Shown here: positions 36,027 through 44,931 of the stretch, in pieces | How the letters are laid out: each line of letters begins with the position of its first letter | How positions within the stretch are numbered: position 1 is the first letter of the stretch | Source of the DNA: Reyranella sp. | GTDB taxonomy: Bacteria; Pseudomonadota; Alphaproteobacteria; Reyranellales; Reyranellaceae | Length of the DNA: 64,000 nucleotides | Assembly (NCBI RefSeq): GCF_030651995.1 | Contig: NZ_JAUSBN010000007.1 | Location: 1-64,000, forward strand | Direction of reading: 5' to 3' | Translations under genes and position numbers: made by a program | Notes under the pieces: model-generated | The model's input: the letters and a program-made list of their open reading frames with translations, nothing else | Databases searched by the model: none | Told to the model about the DNA's origin: nothing

Positions 36027-37001
36027 TCAGGGCACCAGAACCGCCGCGCCCTGGAAGGCGCCCGAACGCAGATCGGAGATGGCCTGGTTGGCAGACGCCA
36101 GCGGGTAGACGGTCGTTGTCGTCCTCACCGGCACCAGCGGCGCCAGCGCCAGGAACTCCCGGGCATCCTCGCGCGTGAGGTTGGCGACCGAAAGAATCTG
36201 CCGCTCCTCCCAGAGGAGCTTGTAGGGAAACGAGGGGATGTCGCTCATGTGGATGCCGCCACAGACCACGCGCCCGCCCTTTCGAACCACCTTCAGCGCC
36301 GCCGGTACGAGGTCGCCGACGGGCGCGAACAGGATGGCCGCATCGAGAGGATGGGGCGGAATTTCGTCGGAGCCACCGGCCCAGATCGCTCCCAGCGAAC
36401 GCGCATGCGCCTGCGCCGAAAAATCTCCCGGCCGGGTGAAGGCATGGACTTCCCGCCCCTGCCATCGGCACACTTGGGCGATGATGTGGGCAGCGGCGCC
36501 GAAGCCATAGAGGCCGATCCGGTGCGCTTCGCCGCAGAGCTTGAGGGACCGCCAGCCGATCAGTCCGGCACACAGCAGCGGCGCCGCGGCCACCGGATCG
36601 TCGAAGCCCTTCAGCGCAAACGAGAAGTCTGAACTGGCCACGACATGGGTCGCGAACCCGCCATCCCGGGTGAGGCCGGTGAAGACCGGGCGGTCGCACA
36701 GATTCTCCCTGTCCGCCGCACAGTAGGGGCAATGGCCGCATGTCCCGCCGAGCCACGGCACACCGACGCGTGTGCCCAGGCGTGCGGATGGCACGCCGCC
36801 ACCCACCGCTTCGACGATCCCGACGATCTCATGACCGGGCACGATCGGATGTCGGATTCCCGGAAGATCGCCGTCGAGGATATGGACATCGGTGCGGCAT
36901 ACGCCGCAGGCCTCGACCCTGATCAGCAGGTCGCCGGGACCGGGCCGGGGGTCGGGCCGCTCCTCGAGCTGGAGCGACCCGCCGGGGGAAGAGAGAACCA
37001 T
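36027..37001 (-). CDS. Zinc-dependent alcohol dehydrogenase, AdhA-like
   Basis: 324 residues from the ATG at 37001 (a TTG at 37010 is an alternative). Catalytic-zinc residues appear in ACGVCRTDVHI and GHEIVGIVEAVG; the structural-zinc cysteines in GGTCGHCPYCAADRENLC; a degenerate nucleotide-binding stretch GLYGFGAAAHI follows. Likely reduces aldehydes or oxidises primary alcohols with NAD(P). It probably serves redox balance under low oxygen. The nearest FixK-type box lies about 210 bp upstream. Confidence 0.88.
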   Translation of the reverse strand: MVLSSPGGSLQLEERPDPRPGPGDLLIRVEACGVCRTDVHILDGDLPGIRHPIVPGHEIVGIVEAVGGGVPSARLGTRVGVPWLGGTCGHCPYCAADRENLCDRPVFTGLTRDGGFATHVVASSDFSFALKGFDDPVAAAPLLCAGLIGWRSLKLCGEAHRIGLYGFGAAAHIIAQVCRWQGREVHAFTRPGDFSAQAHARSLGAIWAGGSDEIPPHPLDAAILFAPVGDLVPAALKVVRKGGRVVCGGIHMSDIPSFPYKLLWEERQILSVANLTREDAREFLALAPLVPVRTTTTVYPLASANQAISDLRSGAFQGAAVLVP

Positions 37002-37207
37002 GGCCTTCAAGGAAGGACTCCTTCTTCCTTCGGAGTGACGGCCCTCAGGCGGCCTTGATGGCGACCTGCCTGACCTGTGAGGACGGGTTCGCCGTCTTGC
37101 GATCTCCAGCTGTCGTCGGTCTGCTCGACCTTCTTCGCGCCGGAGATGGTCCTTCCCGGCTTGCTGTGGTTGCAGGTCCCTGATAGCGGCGTCCGCGCCA
37201 TCGCGAC

Positions 37208-37221
37208 TTGATCAGGATCAA
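37208..37221. promoter_or_regulatory. FNR/FixK-type box g, perfect consensus
   Basis: TTGAT-CAGG-ATCAA is an exact consensus palindrome. It lies in the 278-bp gap 37002-37279, 213 bp (centre) upstream of the alcohol dehydrogenase start, which implies a long leader or an unseen small gene. I see no convincing gene or RNA in the rest of the gap. Confidence 0.75.
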
Positions 37222-37279
37222 TCCACGCTCTCGCCGTCCGAAGTCACAGCGGCGAGCCCCACGCCGGCCGCGCCAGGTT

Positions 37280-38584
37280 TCAGAACTCCAGCAGGTTGTC
37301 CCGCAGGTGCTTGTGTGCGTACTGCTTGCGGGTCACACCGCGGCGCTGCAATTCAGGCACCAGACCGTCGCAGACTTCCATGATGTAGCGGCGGTCGAAG
37401 TAGCTGTTGAAGATCAGGAAGCCGTCGCCTCCCACCTCCTGCATGATCTCCGCCATCAGGCCGGCGACGTAGTCGGGCGTGCCCGTGAAGTCGATGCCGC
37501 CCTTGCGCGCATAGCTCTGCAGGATCGAGCGCGGCGTCTTGCCGATCCACTTGGCGAGCGACGACTGGTGGCCGTTGGTCGTGAGATGTGACGGCAGCGG
37601 TTCGTCGAGGTCGAACTTCGAGAAGTCGATGCCGGTCAGCCTCGACATGCCCGACAGATGCAGATCGAGATGCTTCTCGGCCTCGGCCGCTTCCATCCGT
37701 GAGCGGTCGCGCGCCGCTTCCATGCTGACGTCGATAATCGGATGGGCGAGGTACAGCACCTTGATGTCGTCGGGATTGCGGCCGTGTTCGAGCGCCTGCT
37801 TCCGGACCTTGTCGCGATAGGCCTTCATGCTTTCGATGCTGCCACCGCCCTCGGTGATGATGGTGTCGGCCCAGCGCGAGGCGAACTGCTGGCCGCGCGG
37901 CGAACCACCAGCCTGGCAGATCGGAACGCGCCCCTGCGGCGAGCGCGGCGCGTTGATCGGCCCGCGCACCTTGAAGTACTTGCCCTCGTGGTTGATGGGA
38001 TGGACCTTCGAGCCGTCGGCGAACATCGGCTTTTCGCGGTCGAGCACGACCGCGTCGGGCTCCCACGCCTCCCACAGTTTCGTCACGATGTCGGCGAACT
38101 CGTCGGCCACGTCGTATCGCTCGTCGTGCGGCCGGTGCTTCTCGTGGCCGTAGTTCTGCGCCGCGCCATCATTGCTGCCGGTCACGCAGTTCCATCCGAT
38201 GCGACCCTCGGTCGTATGGTCGAGCGAGTTGACCAGGCGCGCCAGCAGGTAAGGCGGATATTCCGACACCGACAGCGTCGGCACGAGGCCGACCGTCTTG
38301 GTTGCCATGGCAAGATACGGCACCAGCACCGCCGGATCGAGCTTGGGCGCGCTCGCCGCGTACTGCAGGTACGAATTGTGCGAGCCCTGGTAGGTGTAGG
38401 GGACGTTCGAGGAGTCCTCGATGATCATGTAATCGAAGCAGGCCCGGTCCATGCCCTTCGCCAGATCGACGAAGATGTCCGGCATCATCCAGCGATTGAG
38501 GTCGCTGCCGGGAAACTGGCTGCGCCAGCTCTTCGGGCCATAACCCTGCGACAGGAACCACGCCAGATGGAACGGCTTCTTCAT
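37280..38584 (-). CDS. LLM-type flavin monooxygenase (NtaA/SnaA/DszA family)
   Basis: 434 residues. FHLAWFLSQGYGPKSWR, GWNCVTGSNDGAAQNYG, PQGRVPICQAGGSPRGQQFAS and ADTIITEGG are typical of the NtaA/DszA subgroup of bacterial luciferase-like monooxygenases, which use FMNH2 from a separate reductase and oxygen to oxidise C-S or C-N substrates. No reductase gene is next to it and it has no FixK-type box, so it appears to be an oxygen-using outlier within a low-oxygen island. Substrate unknown. Confidence 0.87.
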   Translation of the reverse strand: MKKPFHLAWFLSQGYGPKSWRSQFPGSDLNRWMMPDIFVDLAKGMDRACFDYMIIEDSSNVPYTYQGSHNSYLQYAASAPKLDPAVLVPYLAMATKTVGLVPTLSVSEYPPYLLARLVNSLDHTTEGRIGWNCVTGSNDGAAQNYGHEKHRPHDERYDVADEFADIVTKLWEAWEPDAVVLDREKPMFADGSKVHPINHEGKYFKVRGPINAPRSPQGRVPICQAGGSPRGQQFASRWADTIITEGGGSIESMKAYRDKVRKQALEHGRNPDDIKVLYLAHPIIDVSMEAARDRSRMEAAEAEKHLDLHLSGMSRLTGIDFSKFDLDEPLPSHLTTNGHQSSLAKWIGKTPRSILQSYARKGGIDFTGTPDYVAGLMAEIMQEVGGDGFLIFNSYFDRRYIMEVCDGLVPELQRRGVTRKQYAHKHLRDNLLEF

Positions 38585-38653
38585 GACTGAGACCTCACGC
38601 TACGATGGTTGGAAGTGGCCGCGTCCTCGTACGACATGATCCGGCATCCCTGC

Positions 38654-39184
38654 CTAGGCAGCAAGGACGCTCACCTTCATCGTGGCCAGCTTGCGATAGA
38701 GCCGGCCGTGGTGACGCACCGGCCACCAGTCGTAGAGGAAGAGCTGAAGCGGCCGCCACATCGCTACCCAGCCCAGGATCAGCAAACCCTCCTGGAAGAC
38801 CTGCTGGAGGGGTGCGGGCGTGATCGAACCGGCGAGCTGGCGGAGCAGGATGCAGACCGCCAGGAAGGCTAGGCCCATTGCGAGGGCGAAGCGGCCCTCG
38901 CGAAGCTGGAATCGAATCCGCCGCGCGCTCGCCACCGCGCGGTAGGAGAAATAGTTGTGGACCGCCTGCGGGATGTTCGATTGCCGCGCCTGGTCGAGCT
39001 GCTCGTGCGGCACGCGGATGACGAGTTCGAGAGGGCTCTGCAGCGGATACTCGTCCGCCCATCCGACGATGAACTCTTCGGCCTCCCGGTCGAGATCCCT
39101 TTCATGAAAGGGGGACGGATCGAGGGAATTGAAGAGCTGCCGGATATCGCTGATCCGGATGTCGATGATGTTCGAGTCGGGCAT
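38654..39184 (-). CDS. Membrane protein of unknown function
   Basis: 176 residues. The first 90 residues are soluble and charged (IIDIRISDIRQLFNSLDPSPFHERDLDREAEEFI in character; Leu/Val-rich strands follow), then two hydrophobic helices lie at about 98-118 and 130-150 around a short loop, and a basic tail ends the protein. I do not recognise a family by name. Similar small membrane proteins are found in stress clusters, but that is an impression, not evidence. No FixK-type box was seen upstream. Confidence 0.6.
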   Translation of the reverse strand: MPDSNIIDIRISDIRQLFNSLDPSPFHERDLDREAEEFIVGWADEYPLQSPLELVIRVPHEQLDQARQSNIPQAVHNYFSYRAVASARRIRFQLREGRFALAMGLAFLAVCILLRQLAGSITPAPLQQVFQEGLLILGWVAMWRPLQLFLYDWWPVRHHGRLYRKLATMKVSVLAA

Positions 39185-39333
39185 GGCTCCCTCCGGCGCT
39201 GCTGCGCGGCAGCGCTGACGAATACGCGATCAGCTCGGCAGACTGCTGGAACAGGGCTTTTTGCAGGGACCGGCAAGAAAAATTCACCCGCCTACGGTAT
39301 CAGGATACCTGAACAGGGGGCTGCGGCATTCAT

Positions 39334-39369
39334 TTCGTCTGATTCGTCTATTTCGTTTATTTCGTTTAT
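39334..39369. repeat. Four tandem 9-bp repeats, TTCGTYTRT-type
   Basis: Units TTCGTCTGA, TTCGTCTAT, TTCGTTTAT and TTCGTTTAT follow each other without gaps inside the 215-bp gap 39185-39399. The gap is otherwise featureless apart from the short palindrome CAGGATACCTG at 39301. The repeat makes a local AT-rich island 30 bp from the end of the L,D-transpeptidase gene. Copy-number change by slippage is possible. Confidence 0.75.
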
Positions 39370-39399
39370 TGGCCAAGGCTAGGCTCTTTCAACGGCCTG

Positions 39400-40158
39400 C
39401 TAGATCGGGCCAAGGCAGAACCCGCGAGTGACCTCCTCCGGCGTGGCGGCAGTTTGCGACCGGTAGATGTCGGGATACTCGACGAGGCGGCCGTCATCCT
39501 CCGGGAACCGCGTGCGATACACCAGCGCCACGGGAATGTTCGTCGCCAAGATCTCCCGGTGCGTCCCGCCGCGCGCGATCGATCGGTCGATCTCGACCTC
39601 CGTCACGTCGAGCGCCCAGGCGGCCAGGGCACGTGCCTTCTCCACGCGTACGCATCCGTGGCTGAAGGTGCGCACCGGCCGGTCGAAGTATCTCCGGTCA
39701 TTCGTGTCGTGCAGGAAGATCAGCTGGTCGTTGTCGAGTTTGAACAGGATCCGACCGAGCGGGTTCTGTGGCCCGGGCGCCACGCGACGCGCGCCTTCCC
39801 AGCGCACCATGGCGGGCGTCGGTGTCCAGGACGGGTTGAACGTGACCGCCCAGATCGCCGTCGACAGTTCGGGCGTAGGCGTCGAGGGTCGGCCGACGAC
39901 GACGCGGCTGCGCAGGATCGGCTTCCCGTCCTGCAGTGCCACGAGCTCGAACGACGGAATGTTGACGACGACCAGCCGGCCGCGCGGCGGCACGGCGATC
40001 CCGATTCCCTGCAGCGCCGCTGCCAGATCGGACACCGGCTCGACGGGCGGACCCGCCGCGACGGAGGCAGCGGGGTTCGGGCCGCTGGCGCAGCCCGCAA
40101 TTGCCGACAACAGACCGAGGACGGCAATCAATCTCCCTAGTGCGAAAGCAGAACGCAT
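39400..40158 (-). CDS. L,D-transpeptidase (YkuD domain) lipoprotein
   Basis: 252 residues from the ATG at 40158. A lipobox with Cys23 (SAIAGC) follows the signal sequence. The YkuD catalytic motif is clear: HDTNDRRYFDRPVRTFSHGCVRV with His167-Gly-Cys169, where Cys is the nucleophile. Such enzymes form 3-3 peptidoglycan cross-links or anchor proteins to the wall. It overlaps the preceding Usp gene by 22 bp and is the last gene of the ChaB-Usp-L,D-transpeptidase operon, presumably under FixK-type box h. Confidence 0.88.
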   Translation of the reverse strand: MRSAFALGRLIAVLGLLSAIAGCASGPNPAASVAAGPPVEPVSDLAAALQGIGIAVPPRGRLVVVNIPSFELVALQDGKPILRSRVVVGRPSTPTPELSTAIWAVTFNPSWTPTPAMVRWEGARRVAPGPQNPLGRILFKLDNDQLIFLHDTNDRRYFDRPVRTFSHGCVRVEKARALAAWALDVTEVEIDRSIARGGTHREILATNIPVALVYRTRFPEDDGRLVEYPDIYRSQTAATPEEVTRGFCLGPI

Positions 40159-40964
40159 CGCCCGCCCGACAGGAGCTCGCTCGTGATGCCGCCGAGCGCC
40201 CAGCGTCCCTGGCGATTGTGTCCGTAGGCGCCAGCCACGATCACGTCGGCGTCGTAGGTCCGTGCCAGACCCGAGACCTGAGACGCGTTCGCCATTTCCG
40301 CCGCGACCACCTTCTCTTCCGCAGCGATGCCGTGGCGGGCGAGCCAACCGGACACCCGCGCCACGCTCTGCCAGGCCGCCGCATGCTCGTCCGCCTCGTG
40401 GATCTCGACGACGAGGACGTTCCTGGCCCTGGCCAGCAGCGGCAGCGCATCGCAGACCGCCCGCCGCGCCTCGCGCGTGTCCTTCCACGCGACGAGGATC
40501 CGGTCGAACTTCGCGCTCCGCGAGGACTCCGGCACCAGCATGACCGGACGCCCGGCCTGCATCACCAGATCGCAAAGGTCGGGCTGCCGGGTCGCGTCCG
40601 GCAGCTCGCCGACCTTGGGGATACCGGCGACGACGATGTCGGCTGCGGCGGACTCGCGCGCAAGGCGCTCGGAAAGCGGCTCTGTGCTGCTTTCGCCCTG
40701 CCAGTCGCCTGCATGGTCGTGTTTCGCGACAATCGCCCGGAAGTCCGCTTCCGACGCCTTGAGATGCCGCTCGATCTGCCGCCGGTCCTCCTGGAACAGC
40801 GCCGCGGGGACCGAATAGTCGCCGCAGATGCAGTGAATCGGACGGCAGTAGGCTCGCGCCAGCAGCATGGCATCGAACTGCCGGGCAAGTGCGATCGCTG
40901 CGCCGGCCACGCCCTGACAATCGCGACCAGGCGACAGCGCCGCCATGACGACACTGTATGTCAT
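40137..40964 (-). CDS. Universal stress protein with tandem Usp domains
   Basis: 275 residues from the ATG at 40964, where GGAGGAGG sits upstream; the longer in-frame extension lacks support. The second Usp domain is clear (FDRILVAWKDTREARRAV; ADVIVAGAYGHNRQGRWALGG with an ATP-type glycine loop); the first is divergent. Starts with a 4-bp overlap (ATGA) with the ChaB gene and overlaps the L,D-transpeptidase start by 22 bp. Confidence 0.88.
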   Translation of the reverse strand: MTYSVVMAALSPGRDCQGVAGAAIALARQFDAMLLARAYCRPIHCICGDYSVPAALFQEDRRQIERHLKASEADFRAIVAKHDHAGDWQGESSTEPLSERLARESAAADIVVAGIPKVGELPDATRQPDLCDLVMQAGRPVMLVPESSRSAKFDRILVAWKDTREARRAVCDALPLLARARNVLVVEIHEADEHAAAWQSVARVSGWLARHGIAAEEKVVAAEMANASQVSGLARTYDADVIVAGAYGHNRQGRWALGGITSELLSGGRCVLLSH

Positions 40965-41209
40965 CGTCCCGCCTCCTCCGGACCCGGCAGCCCGGAGGGC
41001 ACGTTCGGCTGCCACTGGCCACCCGGCATGGCGTGGTAGTGATGCCTCACGGCCGCCCATGCGGTGCGGCTGGCATGTTCCTCGCGCCCGGCGTCGCCGG
41101 TATGCAGGGACCAGGTTTCATTGAAGGCCTCCCGATAGAGGTCCTGCGCCCGCAGCGGAAGCTGCTGGCGAACCGAGATCGGCAGGTTGGCGTTGGAGAG
41201 GTAGAGCAT
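40961..41209 (-). CDS. ChaB family protein
   Basis: 82 residues. The core LPLRAQDLYREAFNETWSLH ... HASRTAWAAVRHHYH matches ChaB, a small acidic protein named as a regulator of the ChaA cation antiporter in E. coli, though that role is poorly supported. No chaA is present; the neighbouring P-type ATPase is a possible but unproven partner. Under FixK-type box h; coupled by ATGA to the Usp gene. Confidence 0.87.
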   Translation of the reverse strand: MLYLSNANLPISVRQQLPLRAQDLYREAFNETWSLHTGDAGREEHASRTAWAAVRHHYHAMPGGQWQPNVPSGLPGPEEAGR

Positions 41210-41270
41210 GACGATCGCGACCCGTTTTGGTGGCAGCGCTCGACCATGGCCGCGCCGGCACCGCGGTGCC

Positions 41271-41284
41271 TTGACCTATCTCAA
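41271..41284. promoter_or_regulatory. FNR/FixK-type box h
   Basis: TTGAC-CTAT-CTCAA (minus strand TTGAG-ATAG-GTCAA), one mismatch. Centred 68.5 bp upstream of the ChaB start, between the P-type ATPase stop and ChaB. Confidence 0.62.
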
Positions 41285-41295
41285 CATCGGGCGTG

Positions 41296-43821
41296 TCAGT
41301 TGCGCAGGCTGTGCCGCCACCAGGGCTTCAACGCCTCCAGCGAGAGGATGAGGCCCACGGTCGCCAGCAGCGACACGCCGAGATCGTCGGCATGCAGCGG
41401 GCCGAACTGGAAGAGATCCATCGCTGGCGGCCAGGTGAGCGCAATCGTCAGCACCACGGCGACCACCGACAGGAGAAACCACAGAAAGAAATTGGGCCGC
41501 CGCAGAGCCACGGACAACGACGAGGAGAAGGAGCGATTGACGACGATCAACCCGACGTTGGTCAGGACGAGCGAGGTGAACATCAGGGCGCGCAATTGGT
41601 CGGTCGGCATGTCCCGGCCGATGCCCACCACCAGCACCACAGCGAGCGTTACGAGCGCCAGGCCGCCTTGCAGGAGGCTGAACGCCATCATCGAGGGCGA
41701 CAGCAACCGGCTGTCTGCGGCCCGTGGCGGCCGCTGCATCAGGTCCCGCTCTTCCGCCTCGGCCTCGAAGGCGATCGAGCAGACCGGATCGATGACCATC
41801 TCGAGGAACGCAATGTGGATGGGGCTGAGCATGAACGGCAGGCCAAACAGCAGCGGCAGCAGCGCGAGGCCCGCGATCGGTATGTGCACCGCCACGATGT
41901 ACGCGCTCGCCTTCCGGAGATTGTCGTAGATGCGCCGTCCGAGGCGAATGGTCCGCACGATCGAGCCGAAATCGTCGTCGAGCAGAACGATGGCGGAAGC
42001 TTCCCGCGCAACGTCGGTGCCGCGCCCTCCCATCGCCACGCCGATATGCGCGGCCCGGAGCGCCGGCGCGTCGTTGACCCCGTCGCCCGTCATCGCCACG
42101 ACCTCGCCGTCGGCCTTCAGGGCCTGTACGAGGCGAAGCTTCTGCTCCGGCATGATACGGGCGAACACATTGGTCGTGCGAATGCACTCGCGCAGGGCGG
42201 CGGCGTCCATATTCTCGAGGGAACGTCCGTCGACGGCCTTGCCGGCGTCGAGGCCCGCGCGCCCGGCAATCGCGCGCGCCGTGGCCGGATAGTCGCCGGT
42301 GATCATGATCACCCTGATCTGCGCCGAGCGGCATTCGCCGATGGCGCCCGGCACGTTGTCGCGCAGCGGATCAGCAAAGCCCACCAGGCCGAGGAACTCG
42401 AGATCGAAGCCCGTCTGCTCCTCCGGCAAGGGACCGTCCGGCAGTTGTCCCCGGGCGACGCCCAGCACCCGCATGCCTTCGCTGGCCATGTCCTCGATCC
42501 CGCGATGCAGCCATGCCTGGCCCGCGGCGTCGAGCCGACAGAGGGCGCCGATGGCCTCGGGCGCGCCCTTCGTCGCCACGTGCCGACCGCCATCCTCGTC
42601 CTGCCAGACATGGCTCATGGCCAGCAACGTCGGCTGCAGGCCGTAGCGGCGCACGAGCTTGCCGGCCGCCCTACCGCCGGCCTGGGCGGCGAGGGCCTTT
42701 TCCATCGGGTCGGAGGGTTCGGGCGAACTCGCGCCCCGGGCGGCCTCGATCAGGGCGGCAACCTCGGCATCTGGTTCGCCATGCCCGACGCGCCACGTCG
42801 TGCAGACGGTGCGCACCTCCGCCAGGTTCATGCGGTTCTGGGTCATCGTGCCCGTCTTGTCGGAGCACAGCACCGTTGCGGCGCCCAGCATCTCGATCGC
42901 AGAGGCGCGGCGCGTCAGGACCCGCACCCGCGAAAGGCGCCACGCCCCCATGACCATGAAGGCCGTGAGTACGAGGGGAAACTCCTCCGGCAGGAGAGAC
43001 ATGCCGATGGCGATCCCGCCCAGTACCGCCTGCAGCCAGTCCCCTTGCACGATTCCGATCAGGAGCACGACGGCCAGGCTGGCGGCGAGCCCAACCGCGG
43101 CAAAGATCCGGACGAGCCGCCGCGTTTCCACCTGCAGCCGTGGCGGCTCCGGGGTAATCGCCTTCAGCGATTGTCCGATGCGGCCGAGTTCGCTGTTCGG
43201 TCCGGTCGCGCGCACCACCGCAACGCCCTCGCCATGAACGGCAAGGGTTCCCGAATACAGGTACGGAGTGTTCTCGCCACCGGGGCGCGCCATGGCGGCC
43301 CCCGTGTCACCGGCACTCTTGTTGACGGGAGCCGATTCACCGGTGAGCAGAGATTCGTCGACGACGAGGCTGCTGGCCGAACCGACGACCGCGTCGGCGG
43401 GAATACGATCCCCTTCGAGCACGACGATTGTGTCGCCGCGCACGACCTCCCGGCCCGGGATGCGTCGCCGCTCTCCGTCGCGGATCACCAGCGCGCGCGG
43501 GCTCGCCTGATCGCGCAAGGCCGCCAGCACGTGCTCGCTGCGGGTCTCCTGGACGACCGTGATCAGGACCGAGAAAGTCGCAAAGGCGAGCAGTACGATC
43601 GCCTCGCCGAGATCGCCGAGCAGCAGATAGATGGCGCCGGCCGCCAGCAGCAACGAGAACATCGGCTCCCGGAGCACATCGACGACGATGCGCAGGATAC
43701 CCCGGCCATCGCCCATGGGCAGTTCGTTGAAGCCCTCTGCTCGCAAGCGCGCTTGCGCGTCCGCCTGCGAGAGGCCTGCCCGCCACGAGGCTCCCGCCGG
43801 CTCGGTCTCAGGTAGCGACAT
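41296..43821 (-). CDS. P2-type cation-transporting ATPase
   Basis: 841 residues. TGES at 160-163, phosphorylation motif Asp321-Lys-Thr-Gly-Thr, KGAPE, TGD and GDGVNDAPAL are all present. The M4 ion site reads Pro-Glu-Glu-Phe-Pro (278-282), a variant of the PEGLP of calcium pumps, so the ion (Ca2+, Mg2+, Na+ or other) is uncertain. About ten membrane helices are expected. It is the last gene of a five-gene operon behind alcohol dehydrogenase, beta-glucosidase, glucokinase and an ABC membrane domain. 3 bp separate it from the upstream gene. Confidence 0.92.
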   Translation of the reverse strand: MSLPETEPAGASWRAGLSQADAQARLRAEGFNELPMGDGRGILRIVVDVLREPMFSLLLAAGAIYLLLGDLGEAIVLLAFATFSVLITVVQETRSEHVLAALRDQASPRALVIRDGERRRIPGREVVRGDTIVVLEGDRIPADAVVGSASSLVVDESLLTGESAPVNKSAGDTGAAMARPGGENTPYLYSGTLAVHGEGVAVVRATGPNSELGRIGQSLKAITPEPPRLQVETRRLVRIFAAVGLAASLAVVLLIGIVQGDWLQAVLGGIAIGMSLLPEEFPLVLTAFMVMGAWRLSRVRVLTRRASAIEMLGAATVLCSDKTGTMTQNRMNLAEVRTVCTTWRVGHGEPDAEVAALIEAARGASSPEPSDPMEKALAAQAGGRAAGKLVRRYGLQPTLLAMSHVWQDEDGGRHVATKGAPEAIGALCRLDAAGQAWLHRGIEDMASEGMRVLGVARGQLPDGPLPEEQTGFDLEFLGLVGFADPLRDNVPGAIGECRSAQIRVIMITGDYPATARAIAGRAGLDAGKAVDGRSLENMDAAALRECIRTTNVFARIMPEQKLRLVQALKADGEVVAMTGDGVNDAPALRAAHIGVAMGGRGTDVAREASAIVLLDDDFGSIVRTIRLGRRIYDNLRKASAYIVAVHIPIAGLALLPLLFGLPFMLSPIHIAFLEMVIDPVCSIAFEAEAEERDLMQRPPRAADSRLLSPSMMAFSLLQGGLALVTLAVVLVVGIGRDMPTDQLRALMFTSLVLTNVGLIVVNRSFSSSLSVALRRPNFFLWFLLSVVAVVLTIALTWPPAMDLFQFGPLHADDLGVSLLATVGLILSLEALKPWWRHSLRN

Positions 43822-43824
43822 GGC

Positions 43825-44931
43825 TTATCTCCCGGACGCAGCCTCGGTCGCCGGGGGCCGGCGCAGGTCGCCCAACTGGTCGACCGCGAGCAGCAGGACG
43901 CCCACACGGCTGGCCGACGAGGCCCACTCCGCCAGGCGCGGATAGTTGTCGACCAGCCAGTTGAATGCAATCTGGACGGCCGCGAACGCTGCAGCAGCCT
44001 GGGTCACCTCGCCGAGCGACAGGGAGCCGTCGATGTACTTGGGCACCGACAGGATCAGGCCGATGATGGGCGCCAGCAGCGTATTGCCGGACGATACCAG
44101 AGTCGTCCGCACATGCTGGCCGCACAAAAAGCGCCAGGTTCGGAGCACCTCGTCCAGCGCGAAGCTGACCGCCCCCGCCTGCACGCCCGCCCCCGTCGCA
44201 CCGACCGGCGCTGTGCGAAGACGGGCGACCGCGAACTTGAGTTCCGATTCAGCCTGGTTCTTCCGTTCGATGACATGCGCCATCCGCCGCCCAACCAGCA
44301 ACATGGCCCCCGTGGTCAGCATGGCGTAGGCGATGCTGGCGAACACAAGGTAACCCGGCAGCTCCAGACCGAGGCGCGCAGGCCCGATGGCGATCGCGCC
44401 GCCCACCGTCCACAGGACCACGACGAAGGTCGCCGCCGTCAGCACCGAGGAAAGCAGGCCGGTCACGAGATCGATCGGGGCATCGGTGGCAATGCGCGCA
44501 TCCTCGGCAATCCGGTACTCCGCGAGTTGGGGTTCGTCGCTCCCGGCCTCGAGGCGACGGTAGTTGCCGTTCTGCAGCCACAGCCCGACCAGGTGCGGTG
44601 TCAGCCAACCGCGCCACCTCCGCTGGAAGGTCATCCGCGCCCAGACGGCAAAGGCAGCGAGGAAGATGCTGCACGCGGCAAGACCGGGCAGCAGAAAGGT
44701 CTGGTGGCGGATCCCTGCCCCGTTCCGCTTTTCCAACGCATCGAAGAAGTCACGGTTCCAGACGTTCAGCCGGTACTGCACCAGGAGCTGCGCCACGACG
44801 CAGAGAATGAGCAGCCCGATCAGCGTCCACGGAACCCAAGCCCCCTTGCCCCGGCCAAACCCCAGGGCGCTGTGCCAGAAGCGCCTGAGCGGCCCCGGCC
44901 CGACGGCCGAGACACCATCGTCCGTCCTCAT
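43825..44931 (-). CDS. ABC transporter membrane domain (SbmA/BacA-like) without ATPase domain
   Basis: 368 residues. The sequence WVPWTLIGLLILCVV...VWNRDFFDALEKRN...WRGWLTPHLVGLWLQNGNYRRL...YRIAEDARIATD matches ABC_membrane_2 proteins (YddA/BacA/SbmA group), with about six helices. Normal members continue into a nucleotide-binding domain; here the protein stops right after the membrane domain and no Walker motif or separate ATPase gene is near. SbmA-type members lacking ATPase domains use the proton gradient, which is a possible model. Starts as TGATG with glucokinase. Confidence 0.82.
   Translation of the reverse strand: MRTDDGVSAVGPGPLRRFWHSALGFGRGKGAWVPWTLIGLLILCVVAQLLVQYRLNVWNRDFFDALEKRNGAGIRHQTFLLPGLAACSIFLAAFAVWARMTFQRRWRGWLTPHLVGLWLQNGNYRRLEAGSDEPQLAEYRIAEDARIATDAPIDLVTGLLSSVLTAATFVVVLWTVGGAIAIGPARLGLELPGYLVFASIAYAMLTTGAMLLVGRRMAHVIERKNQAESELKFAVARLRTAPVGATGAGVQAGAVSFALDEVLRTWRFLCGQHVRTTLVSSGNTLLAPIIGLILSVPKYIDGSLSLGEVTQAAAAFAAVQIAFNWLVDNYPRLAEWASSASRVGVLLLAVDQLGDLRRPPATEAASGR

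Noticed and set aside
37007-37201. A 64-codon minus-strand frame between the alcohol dehydrogenase and box g
   Set aside because: No ribosome-binding site, unusual composition, and its ATG is only 7 bp from the FNR box, too close for a promoter driven by that box.
41293-43815. An 840-codon open frame opposite the P-type ATPase gene
   Set aside because: Same antisense effect; all ATPase motifs are on the minus strand.
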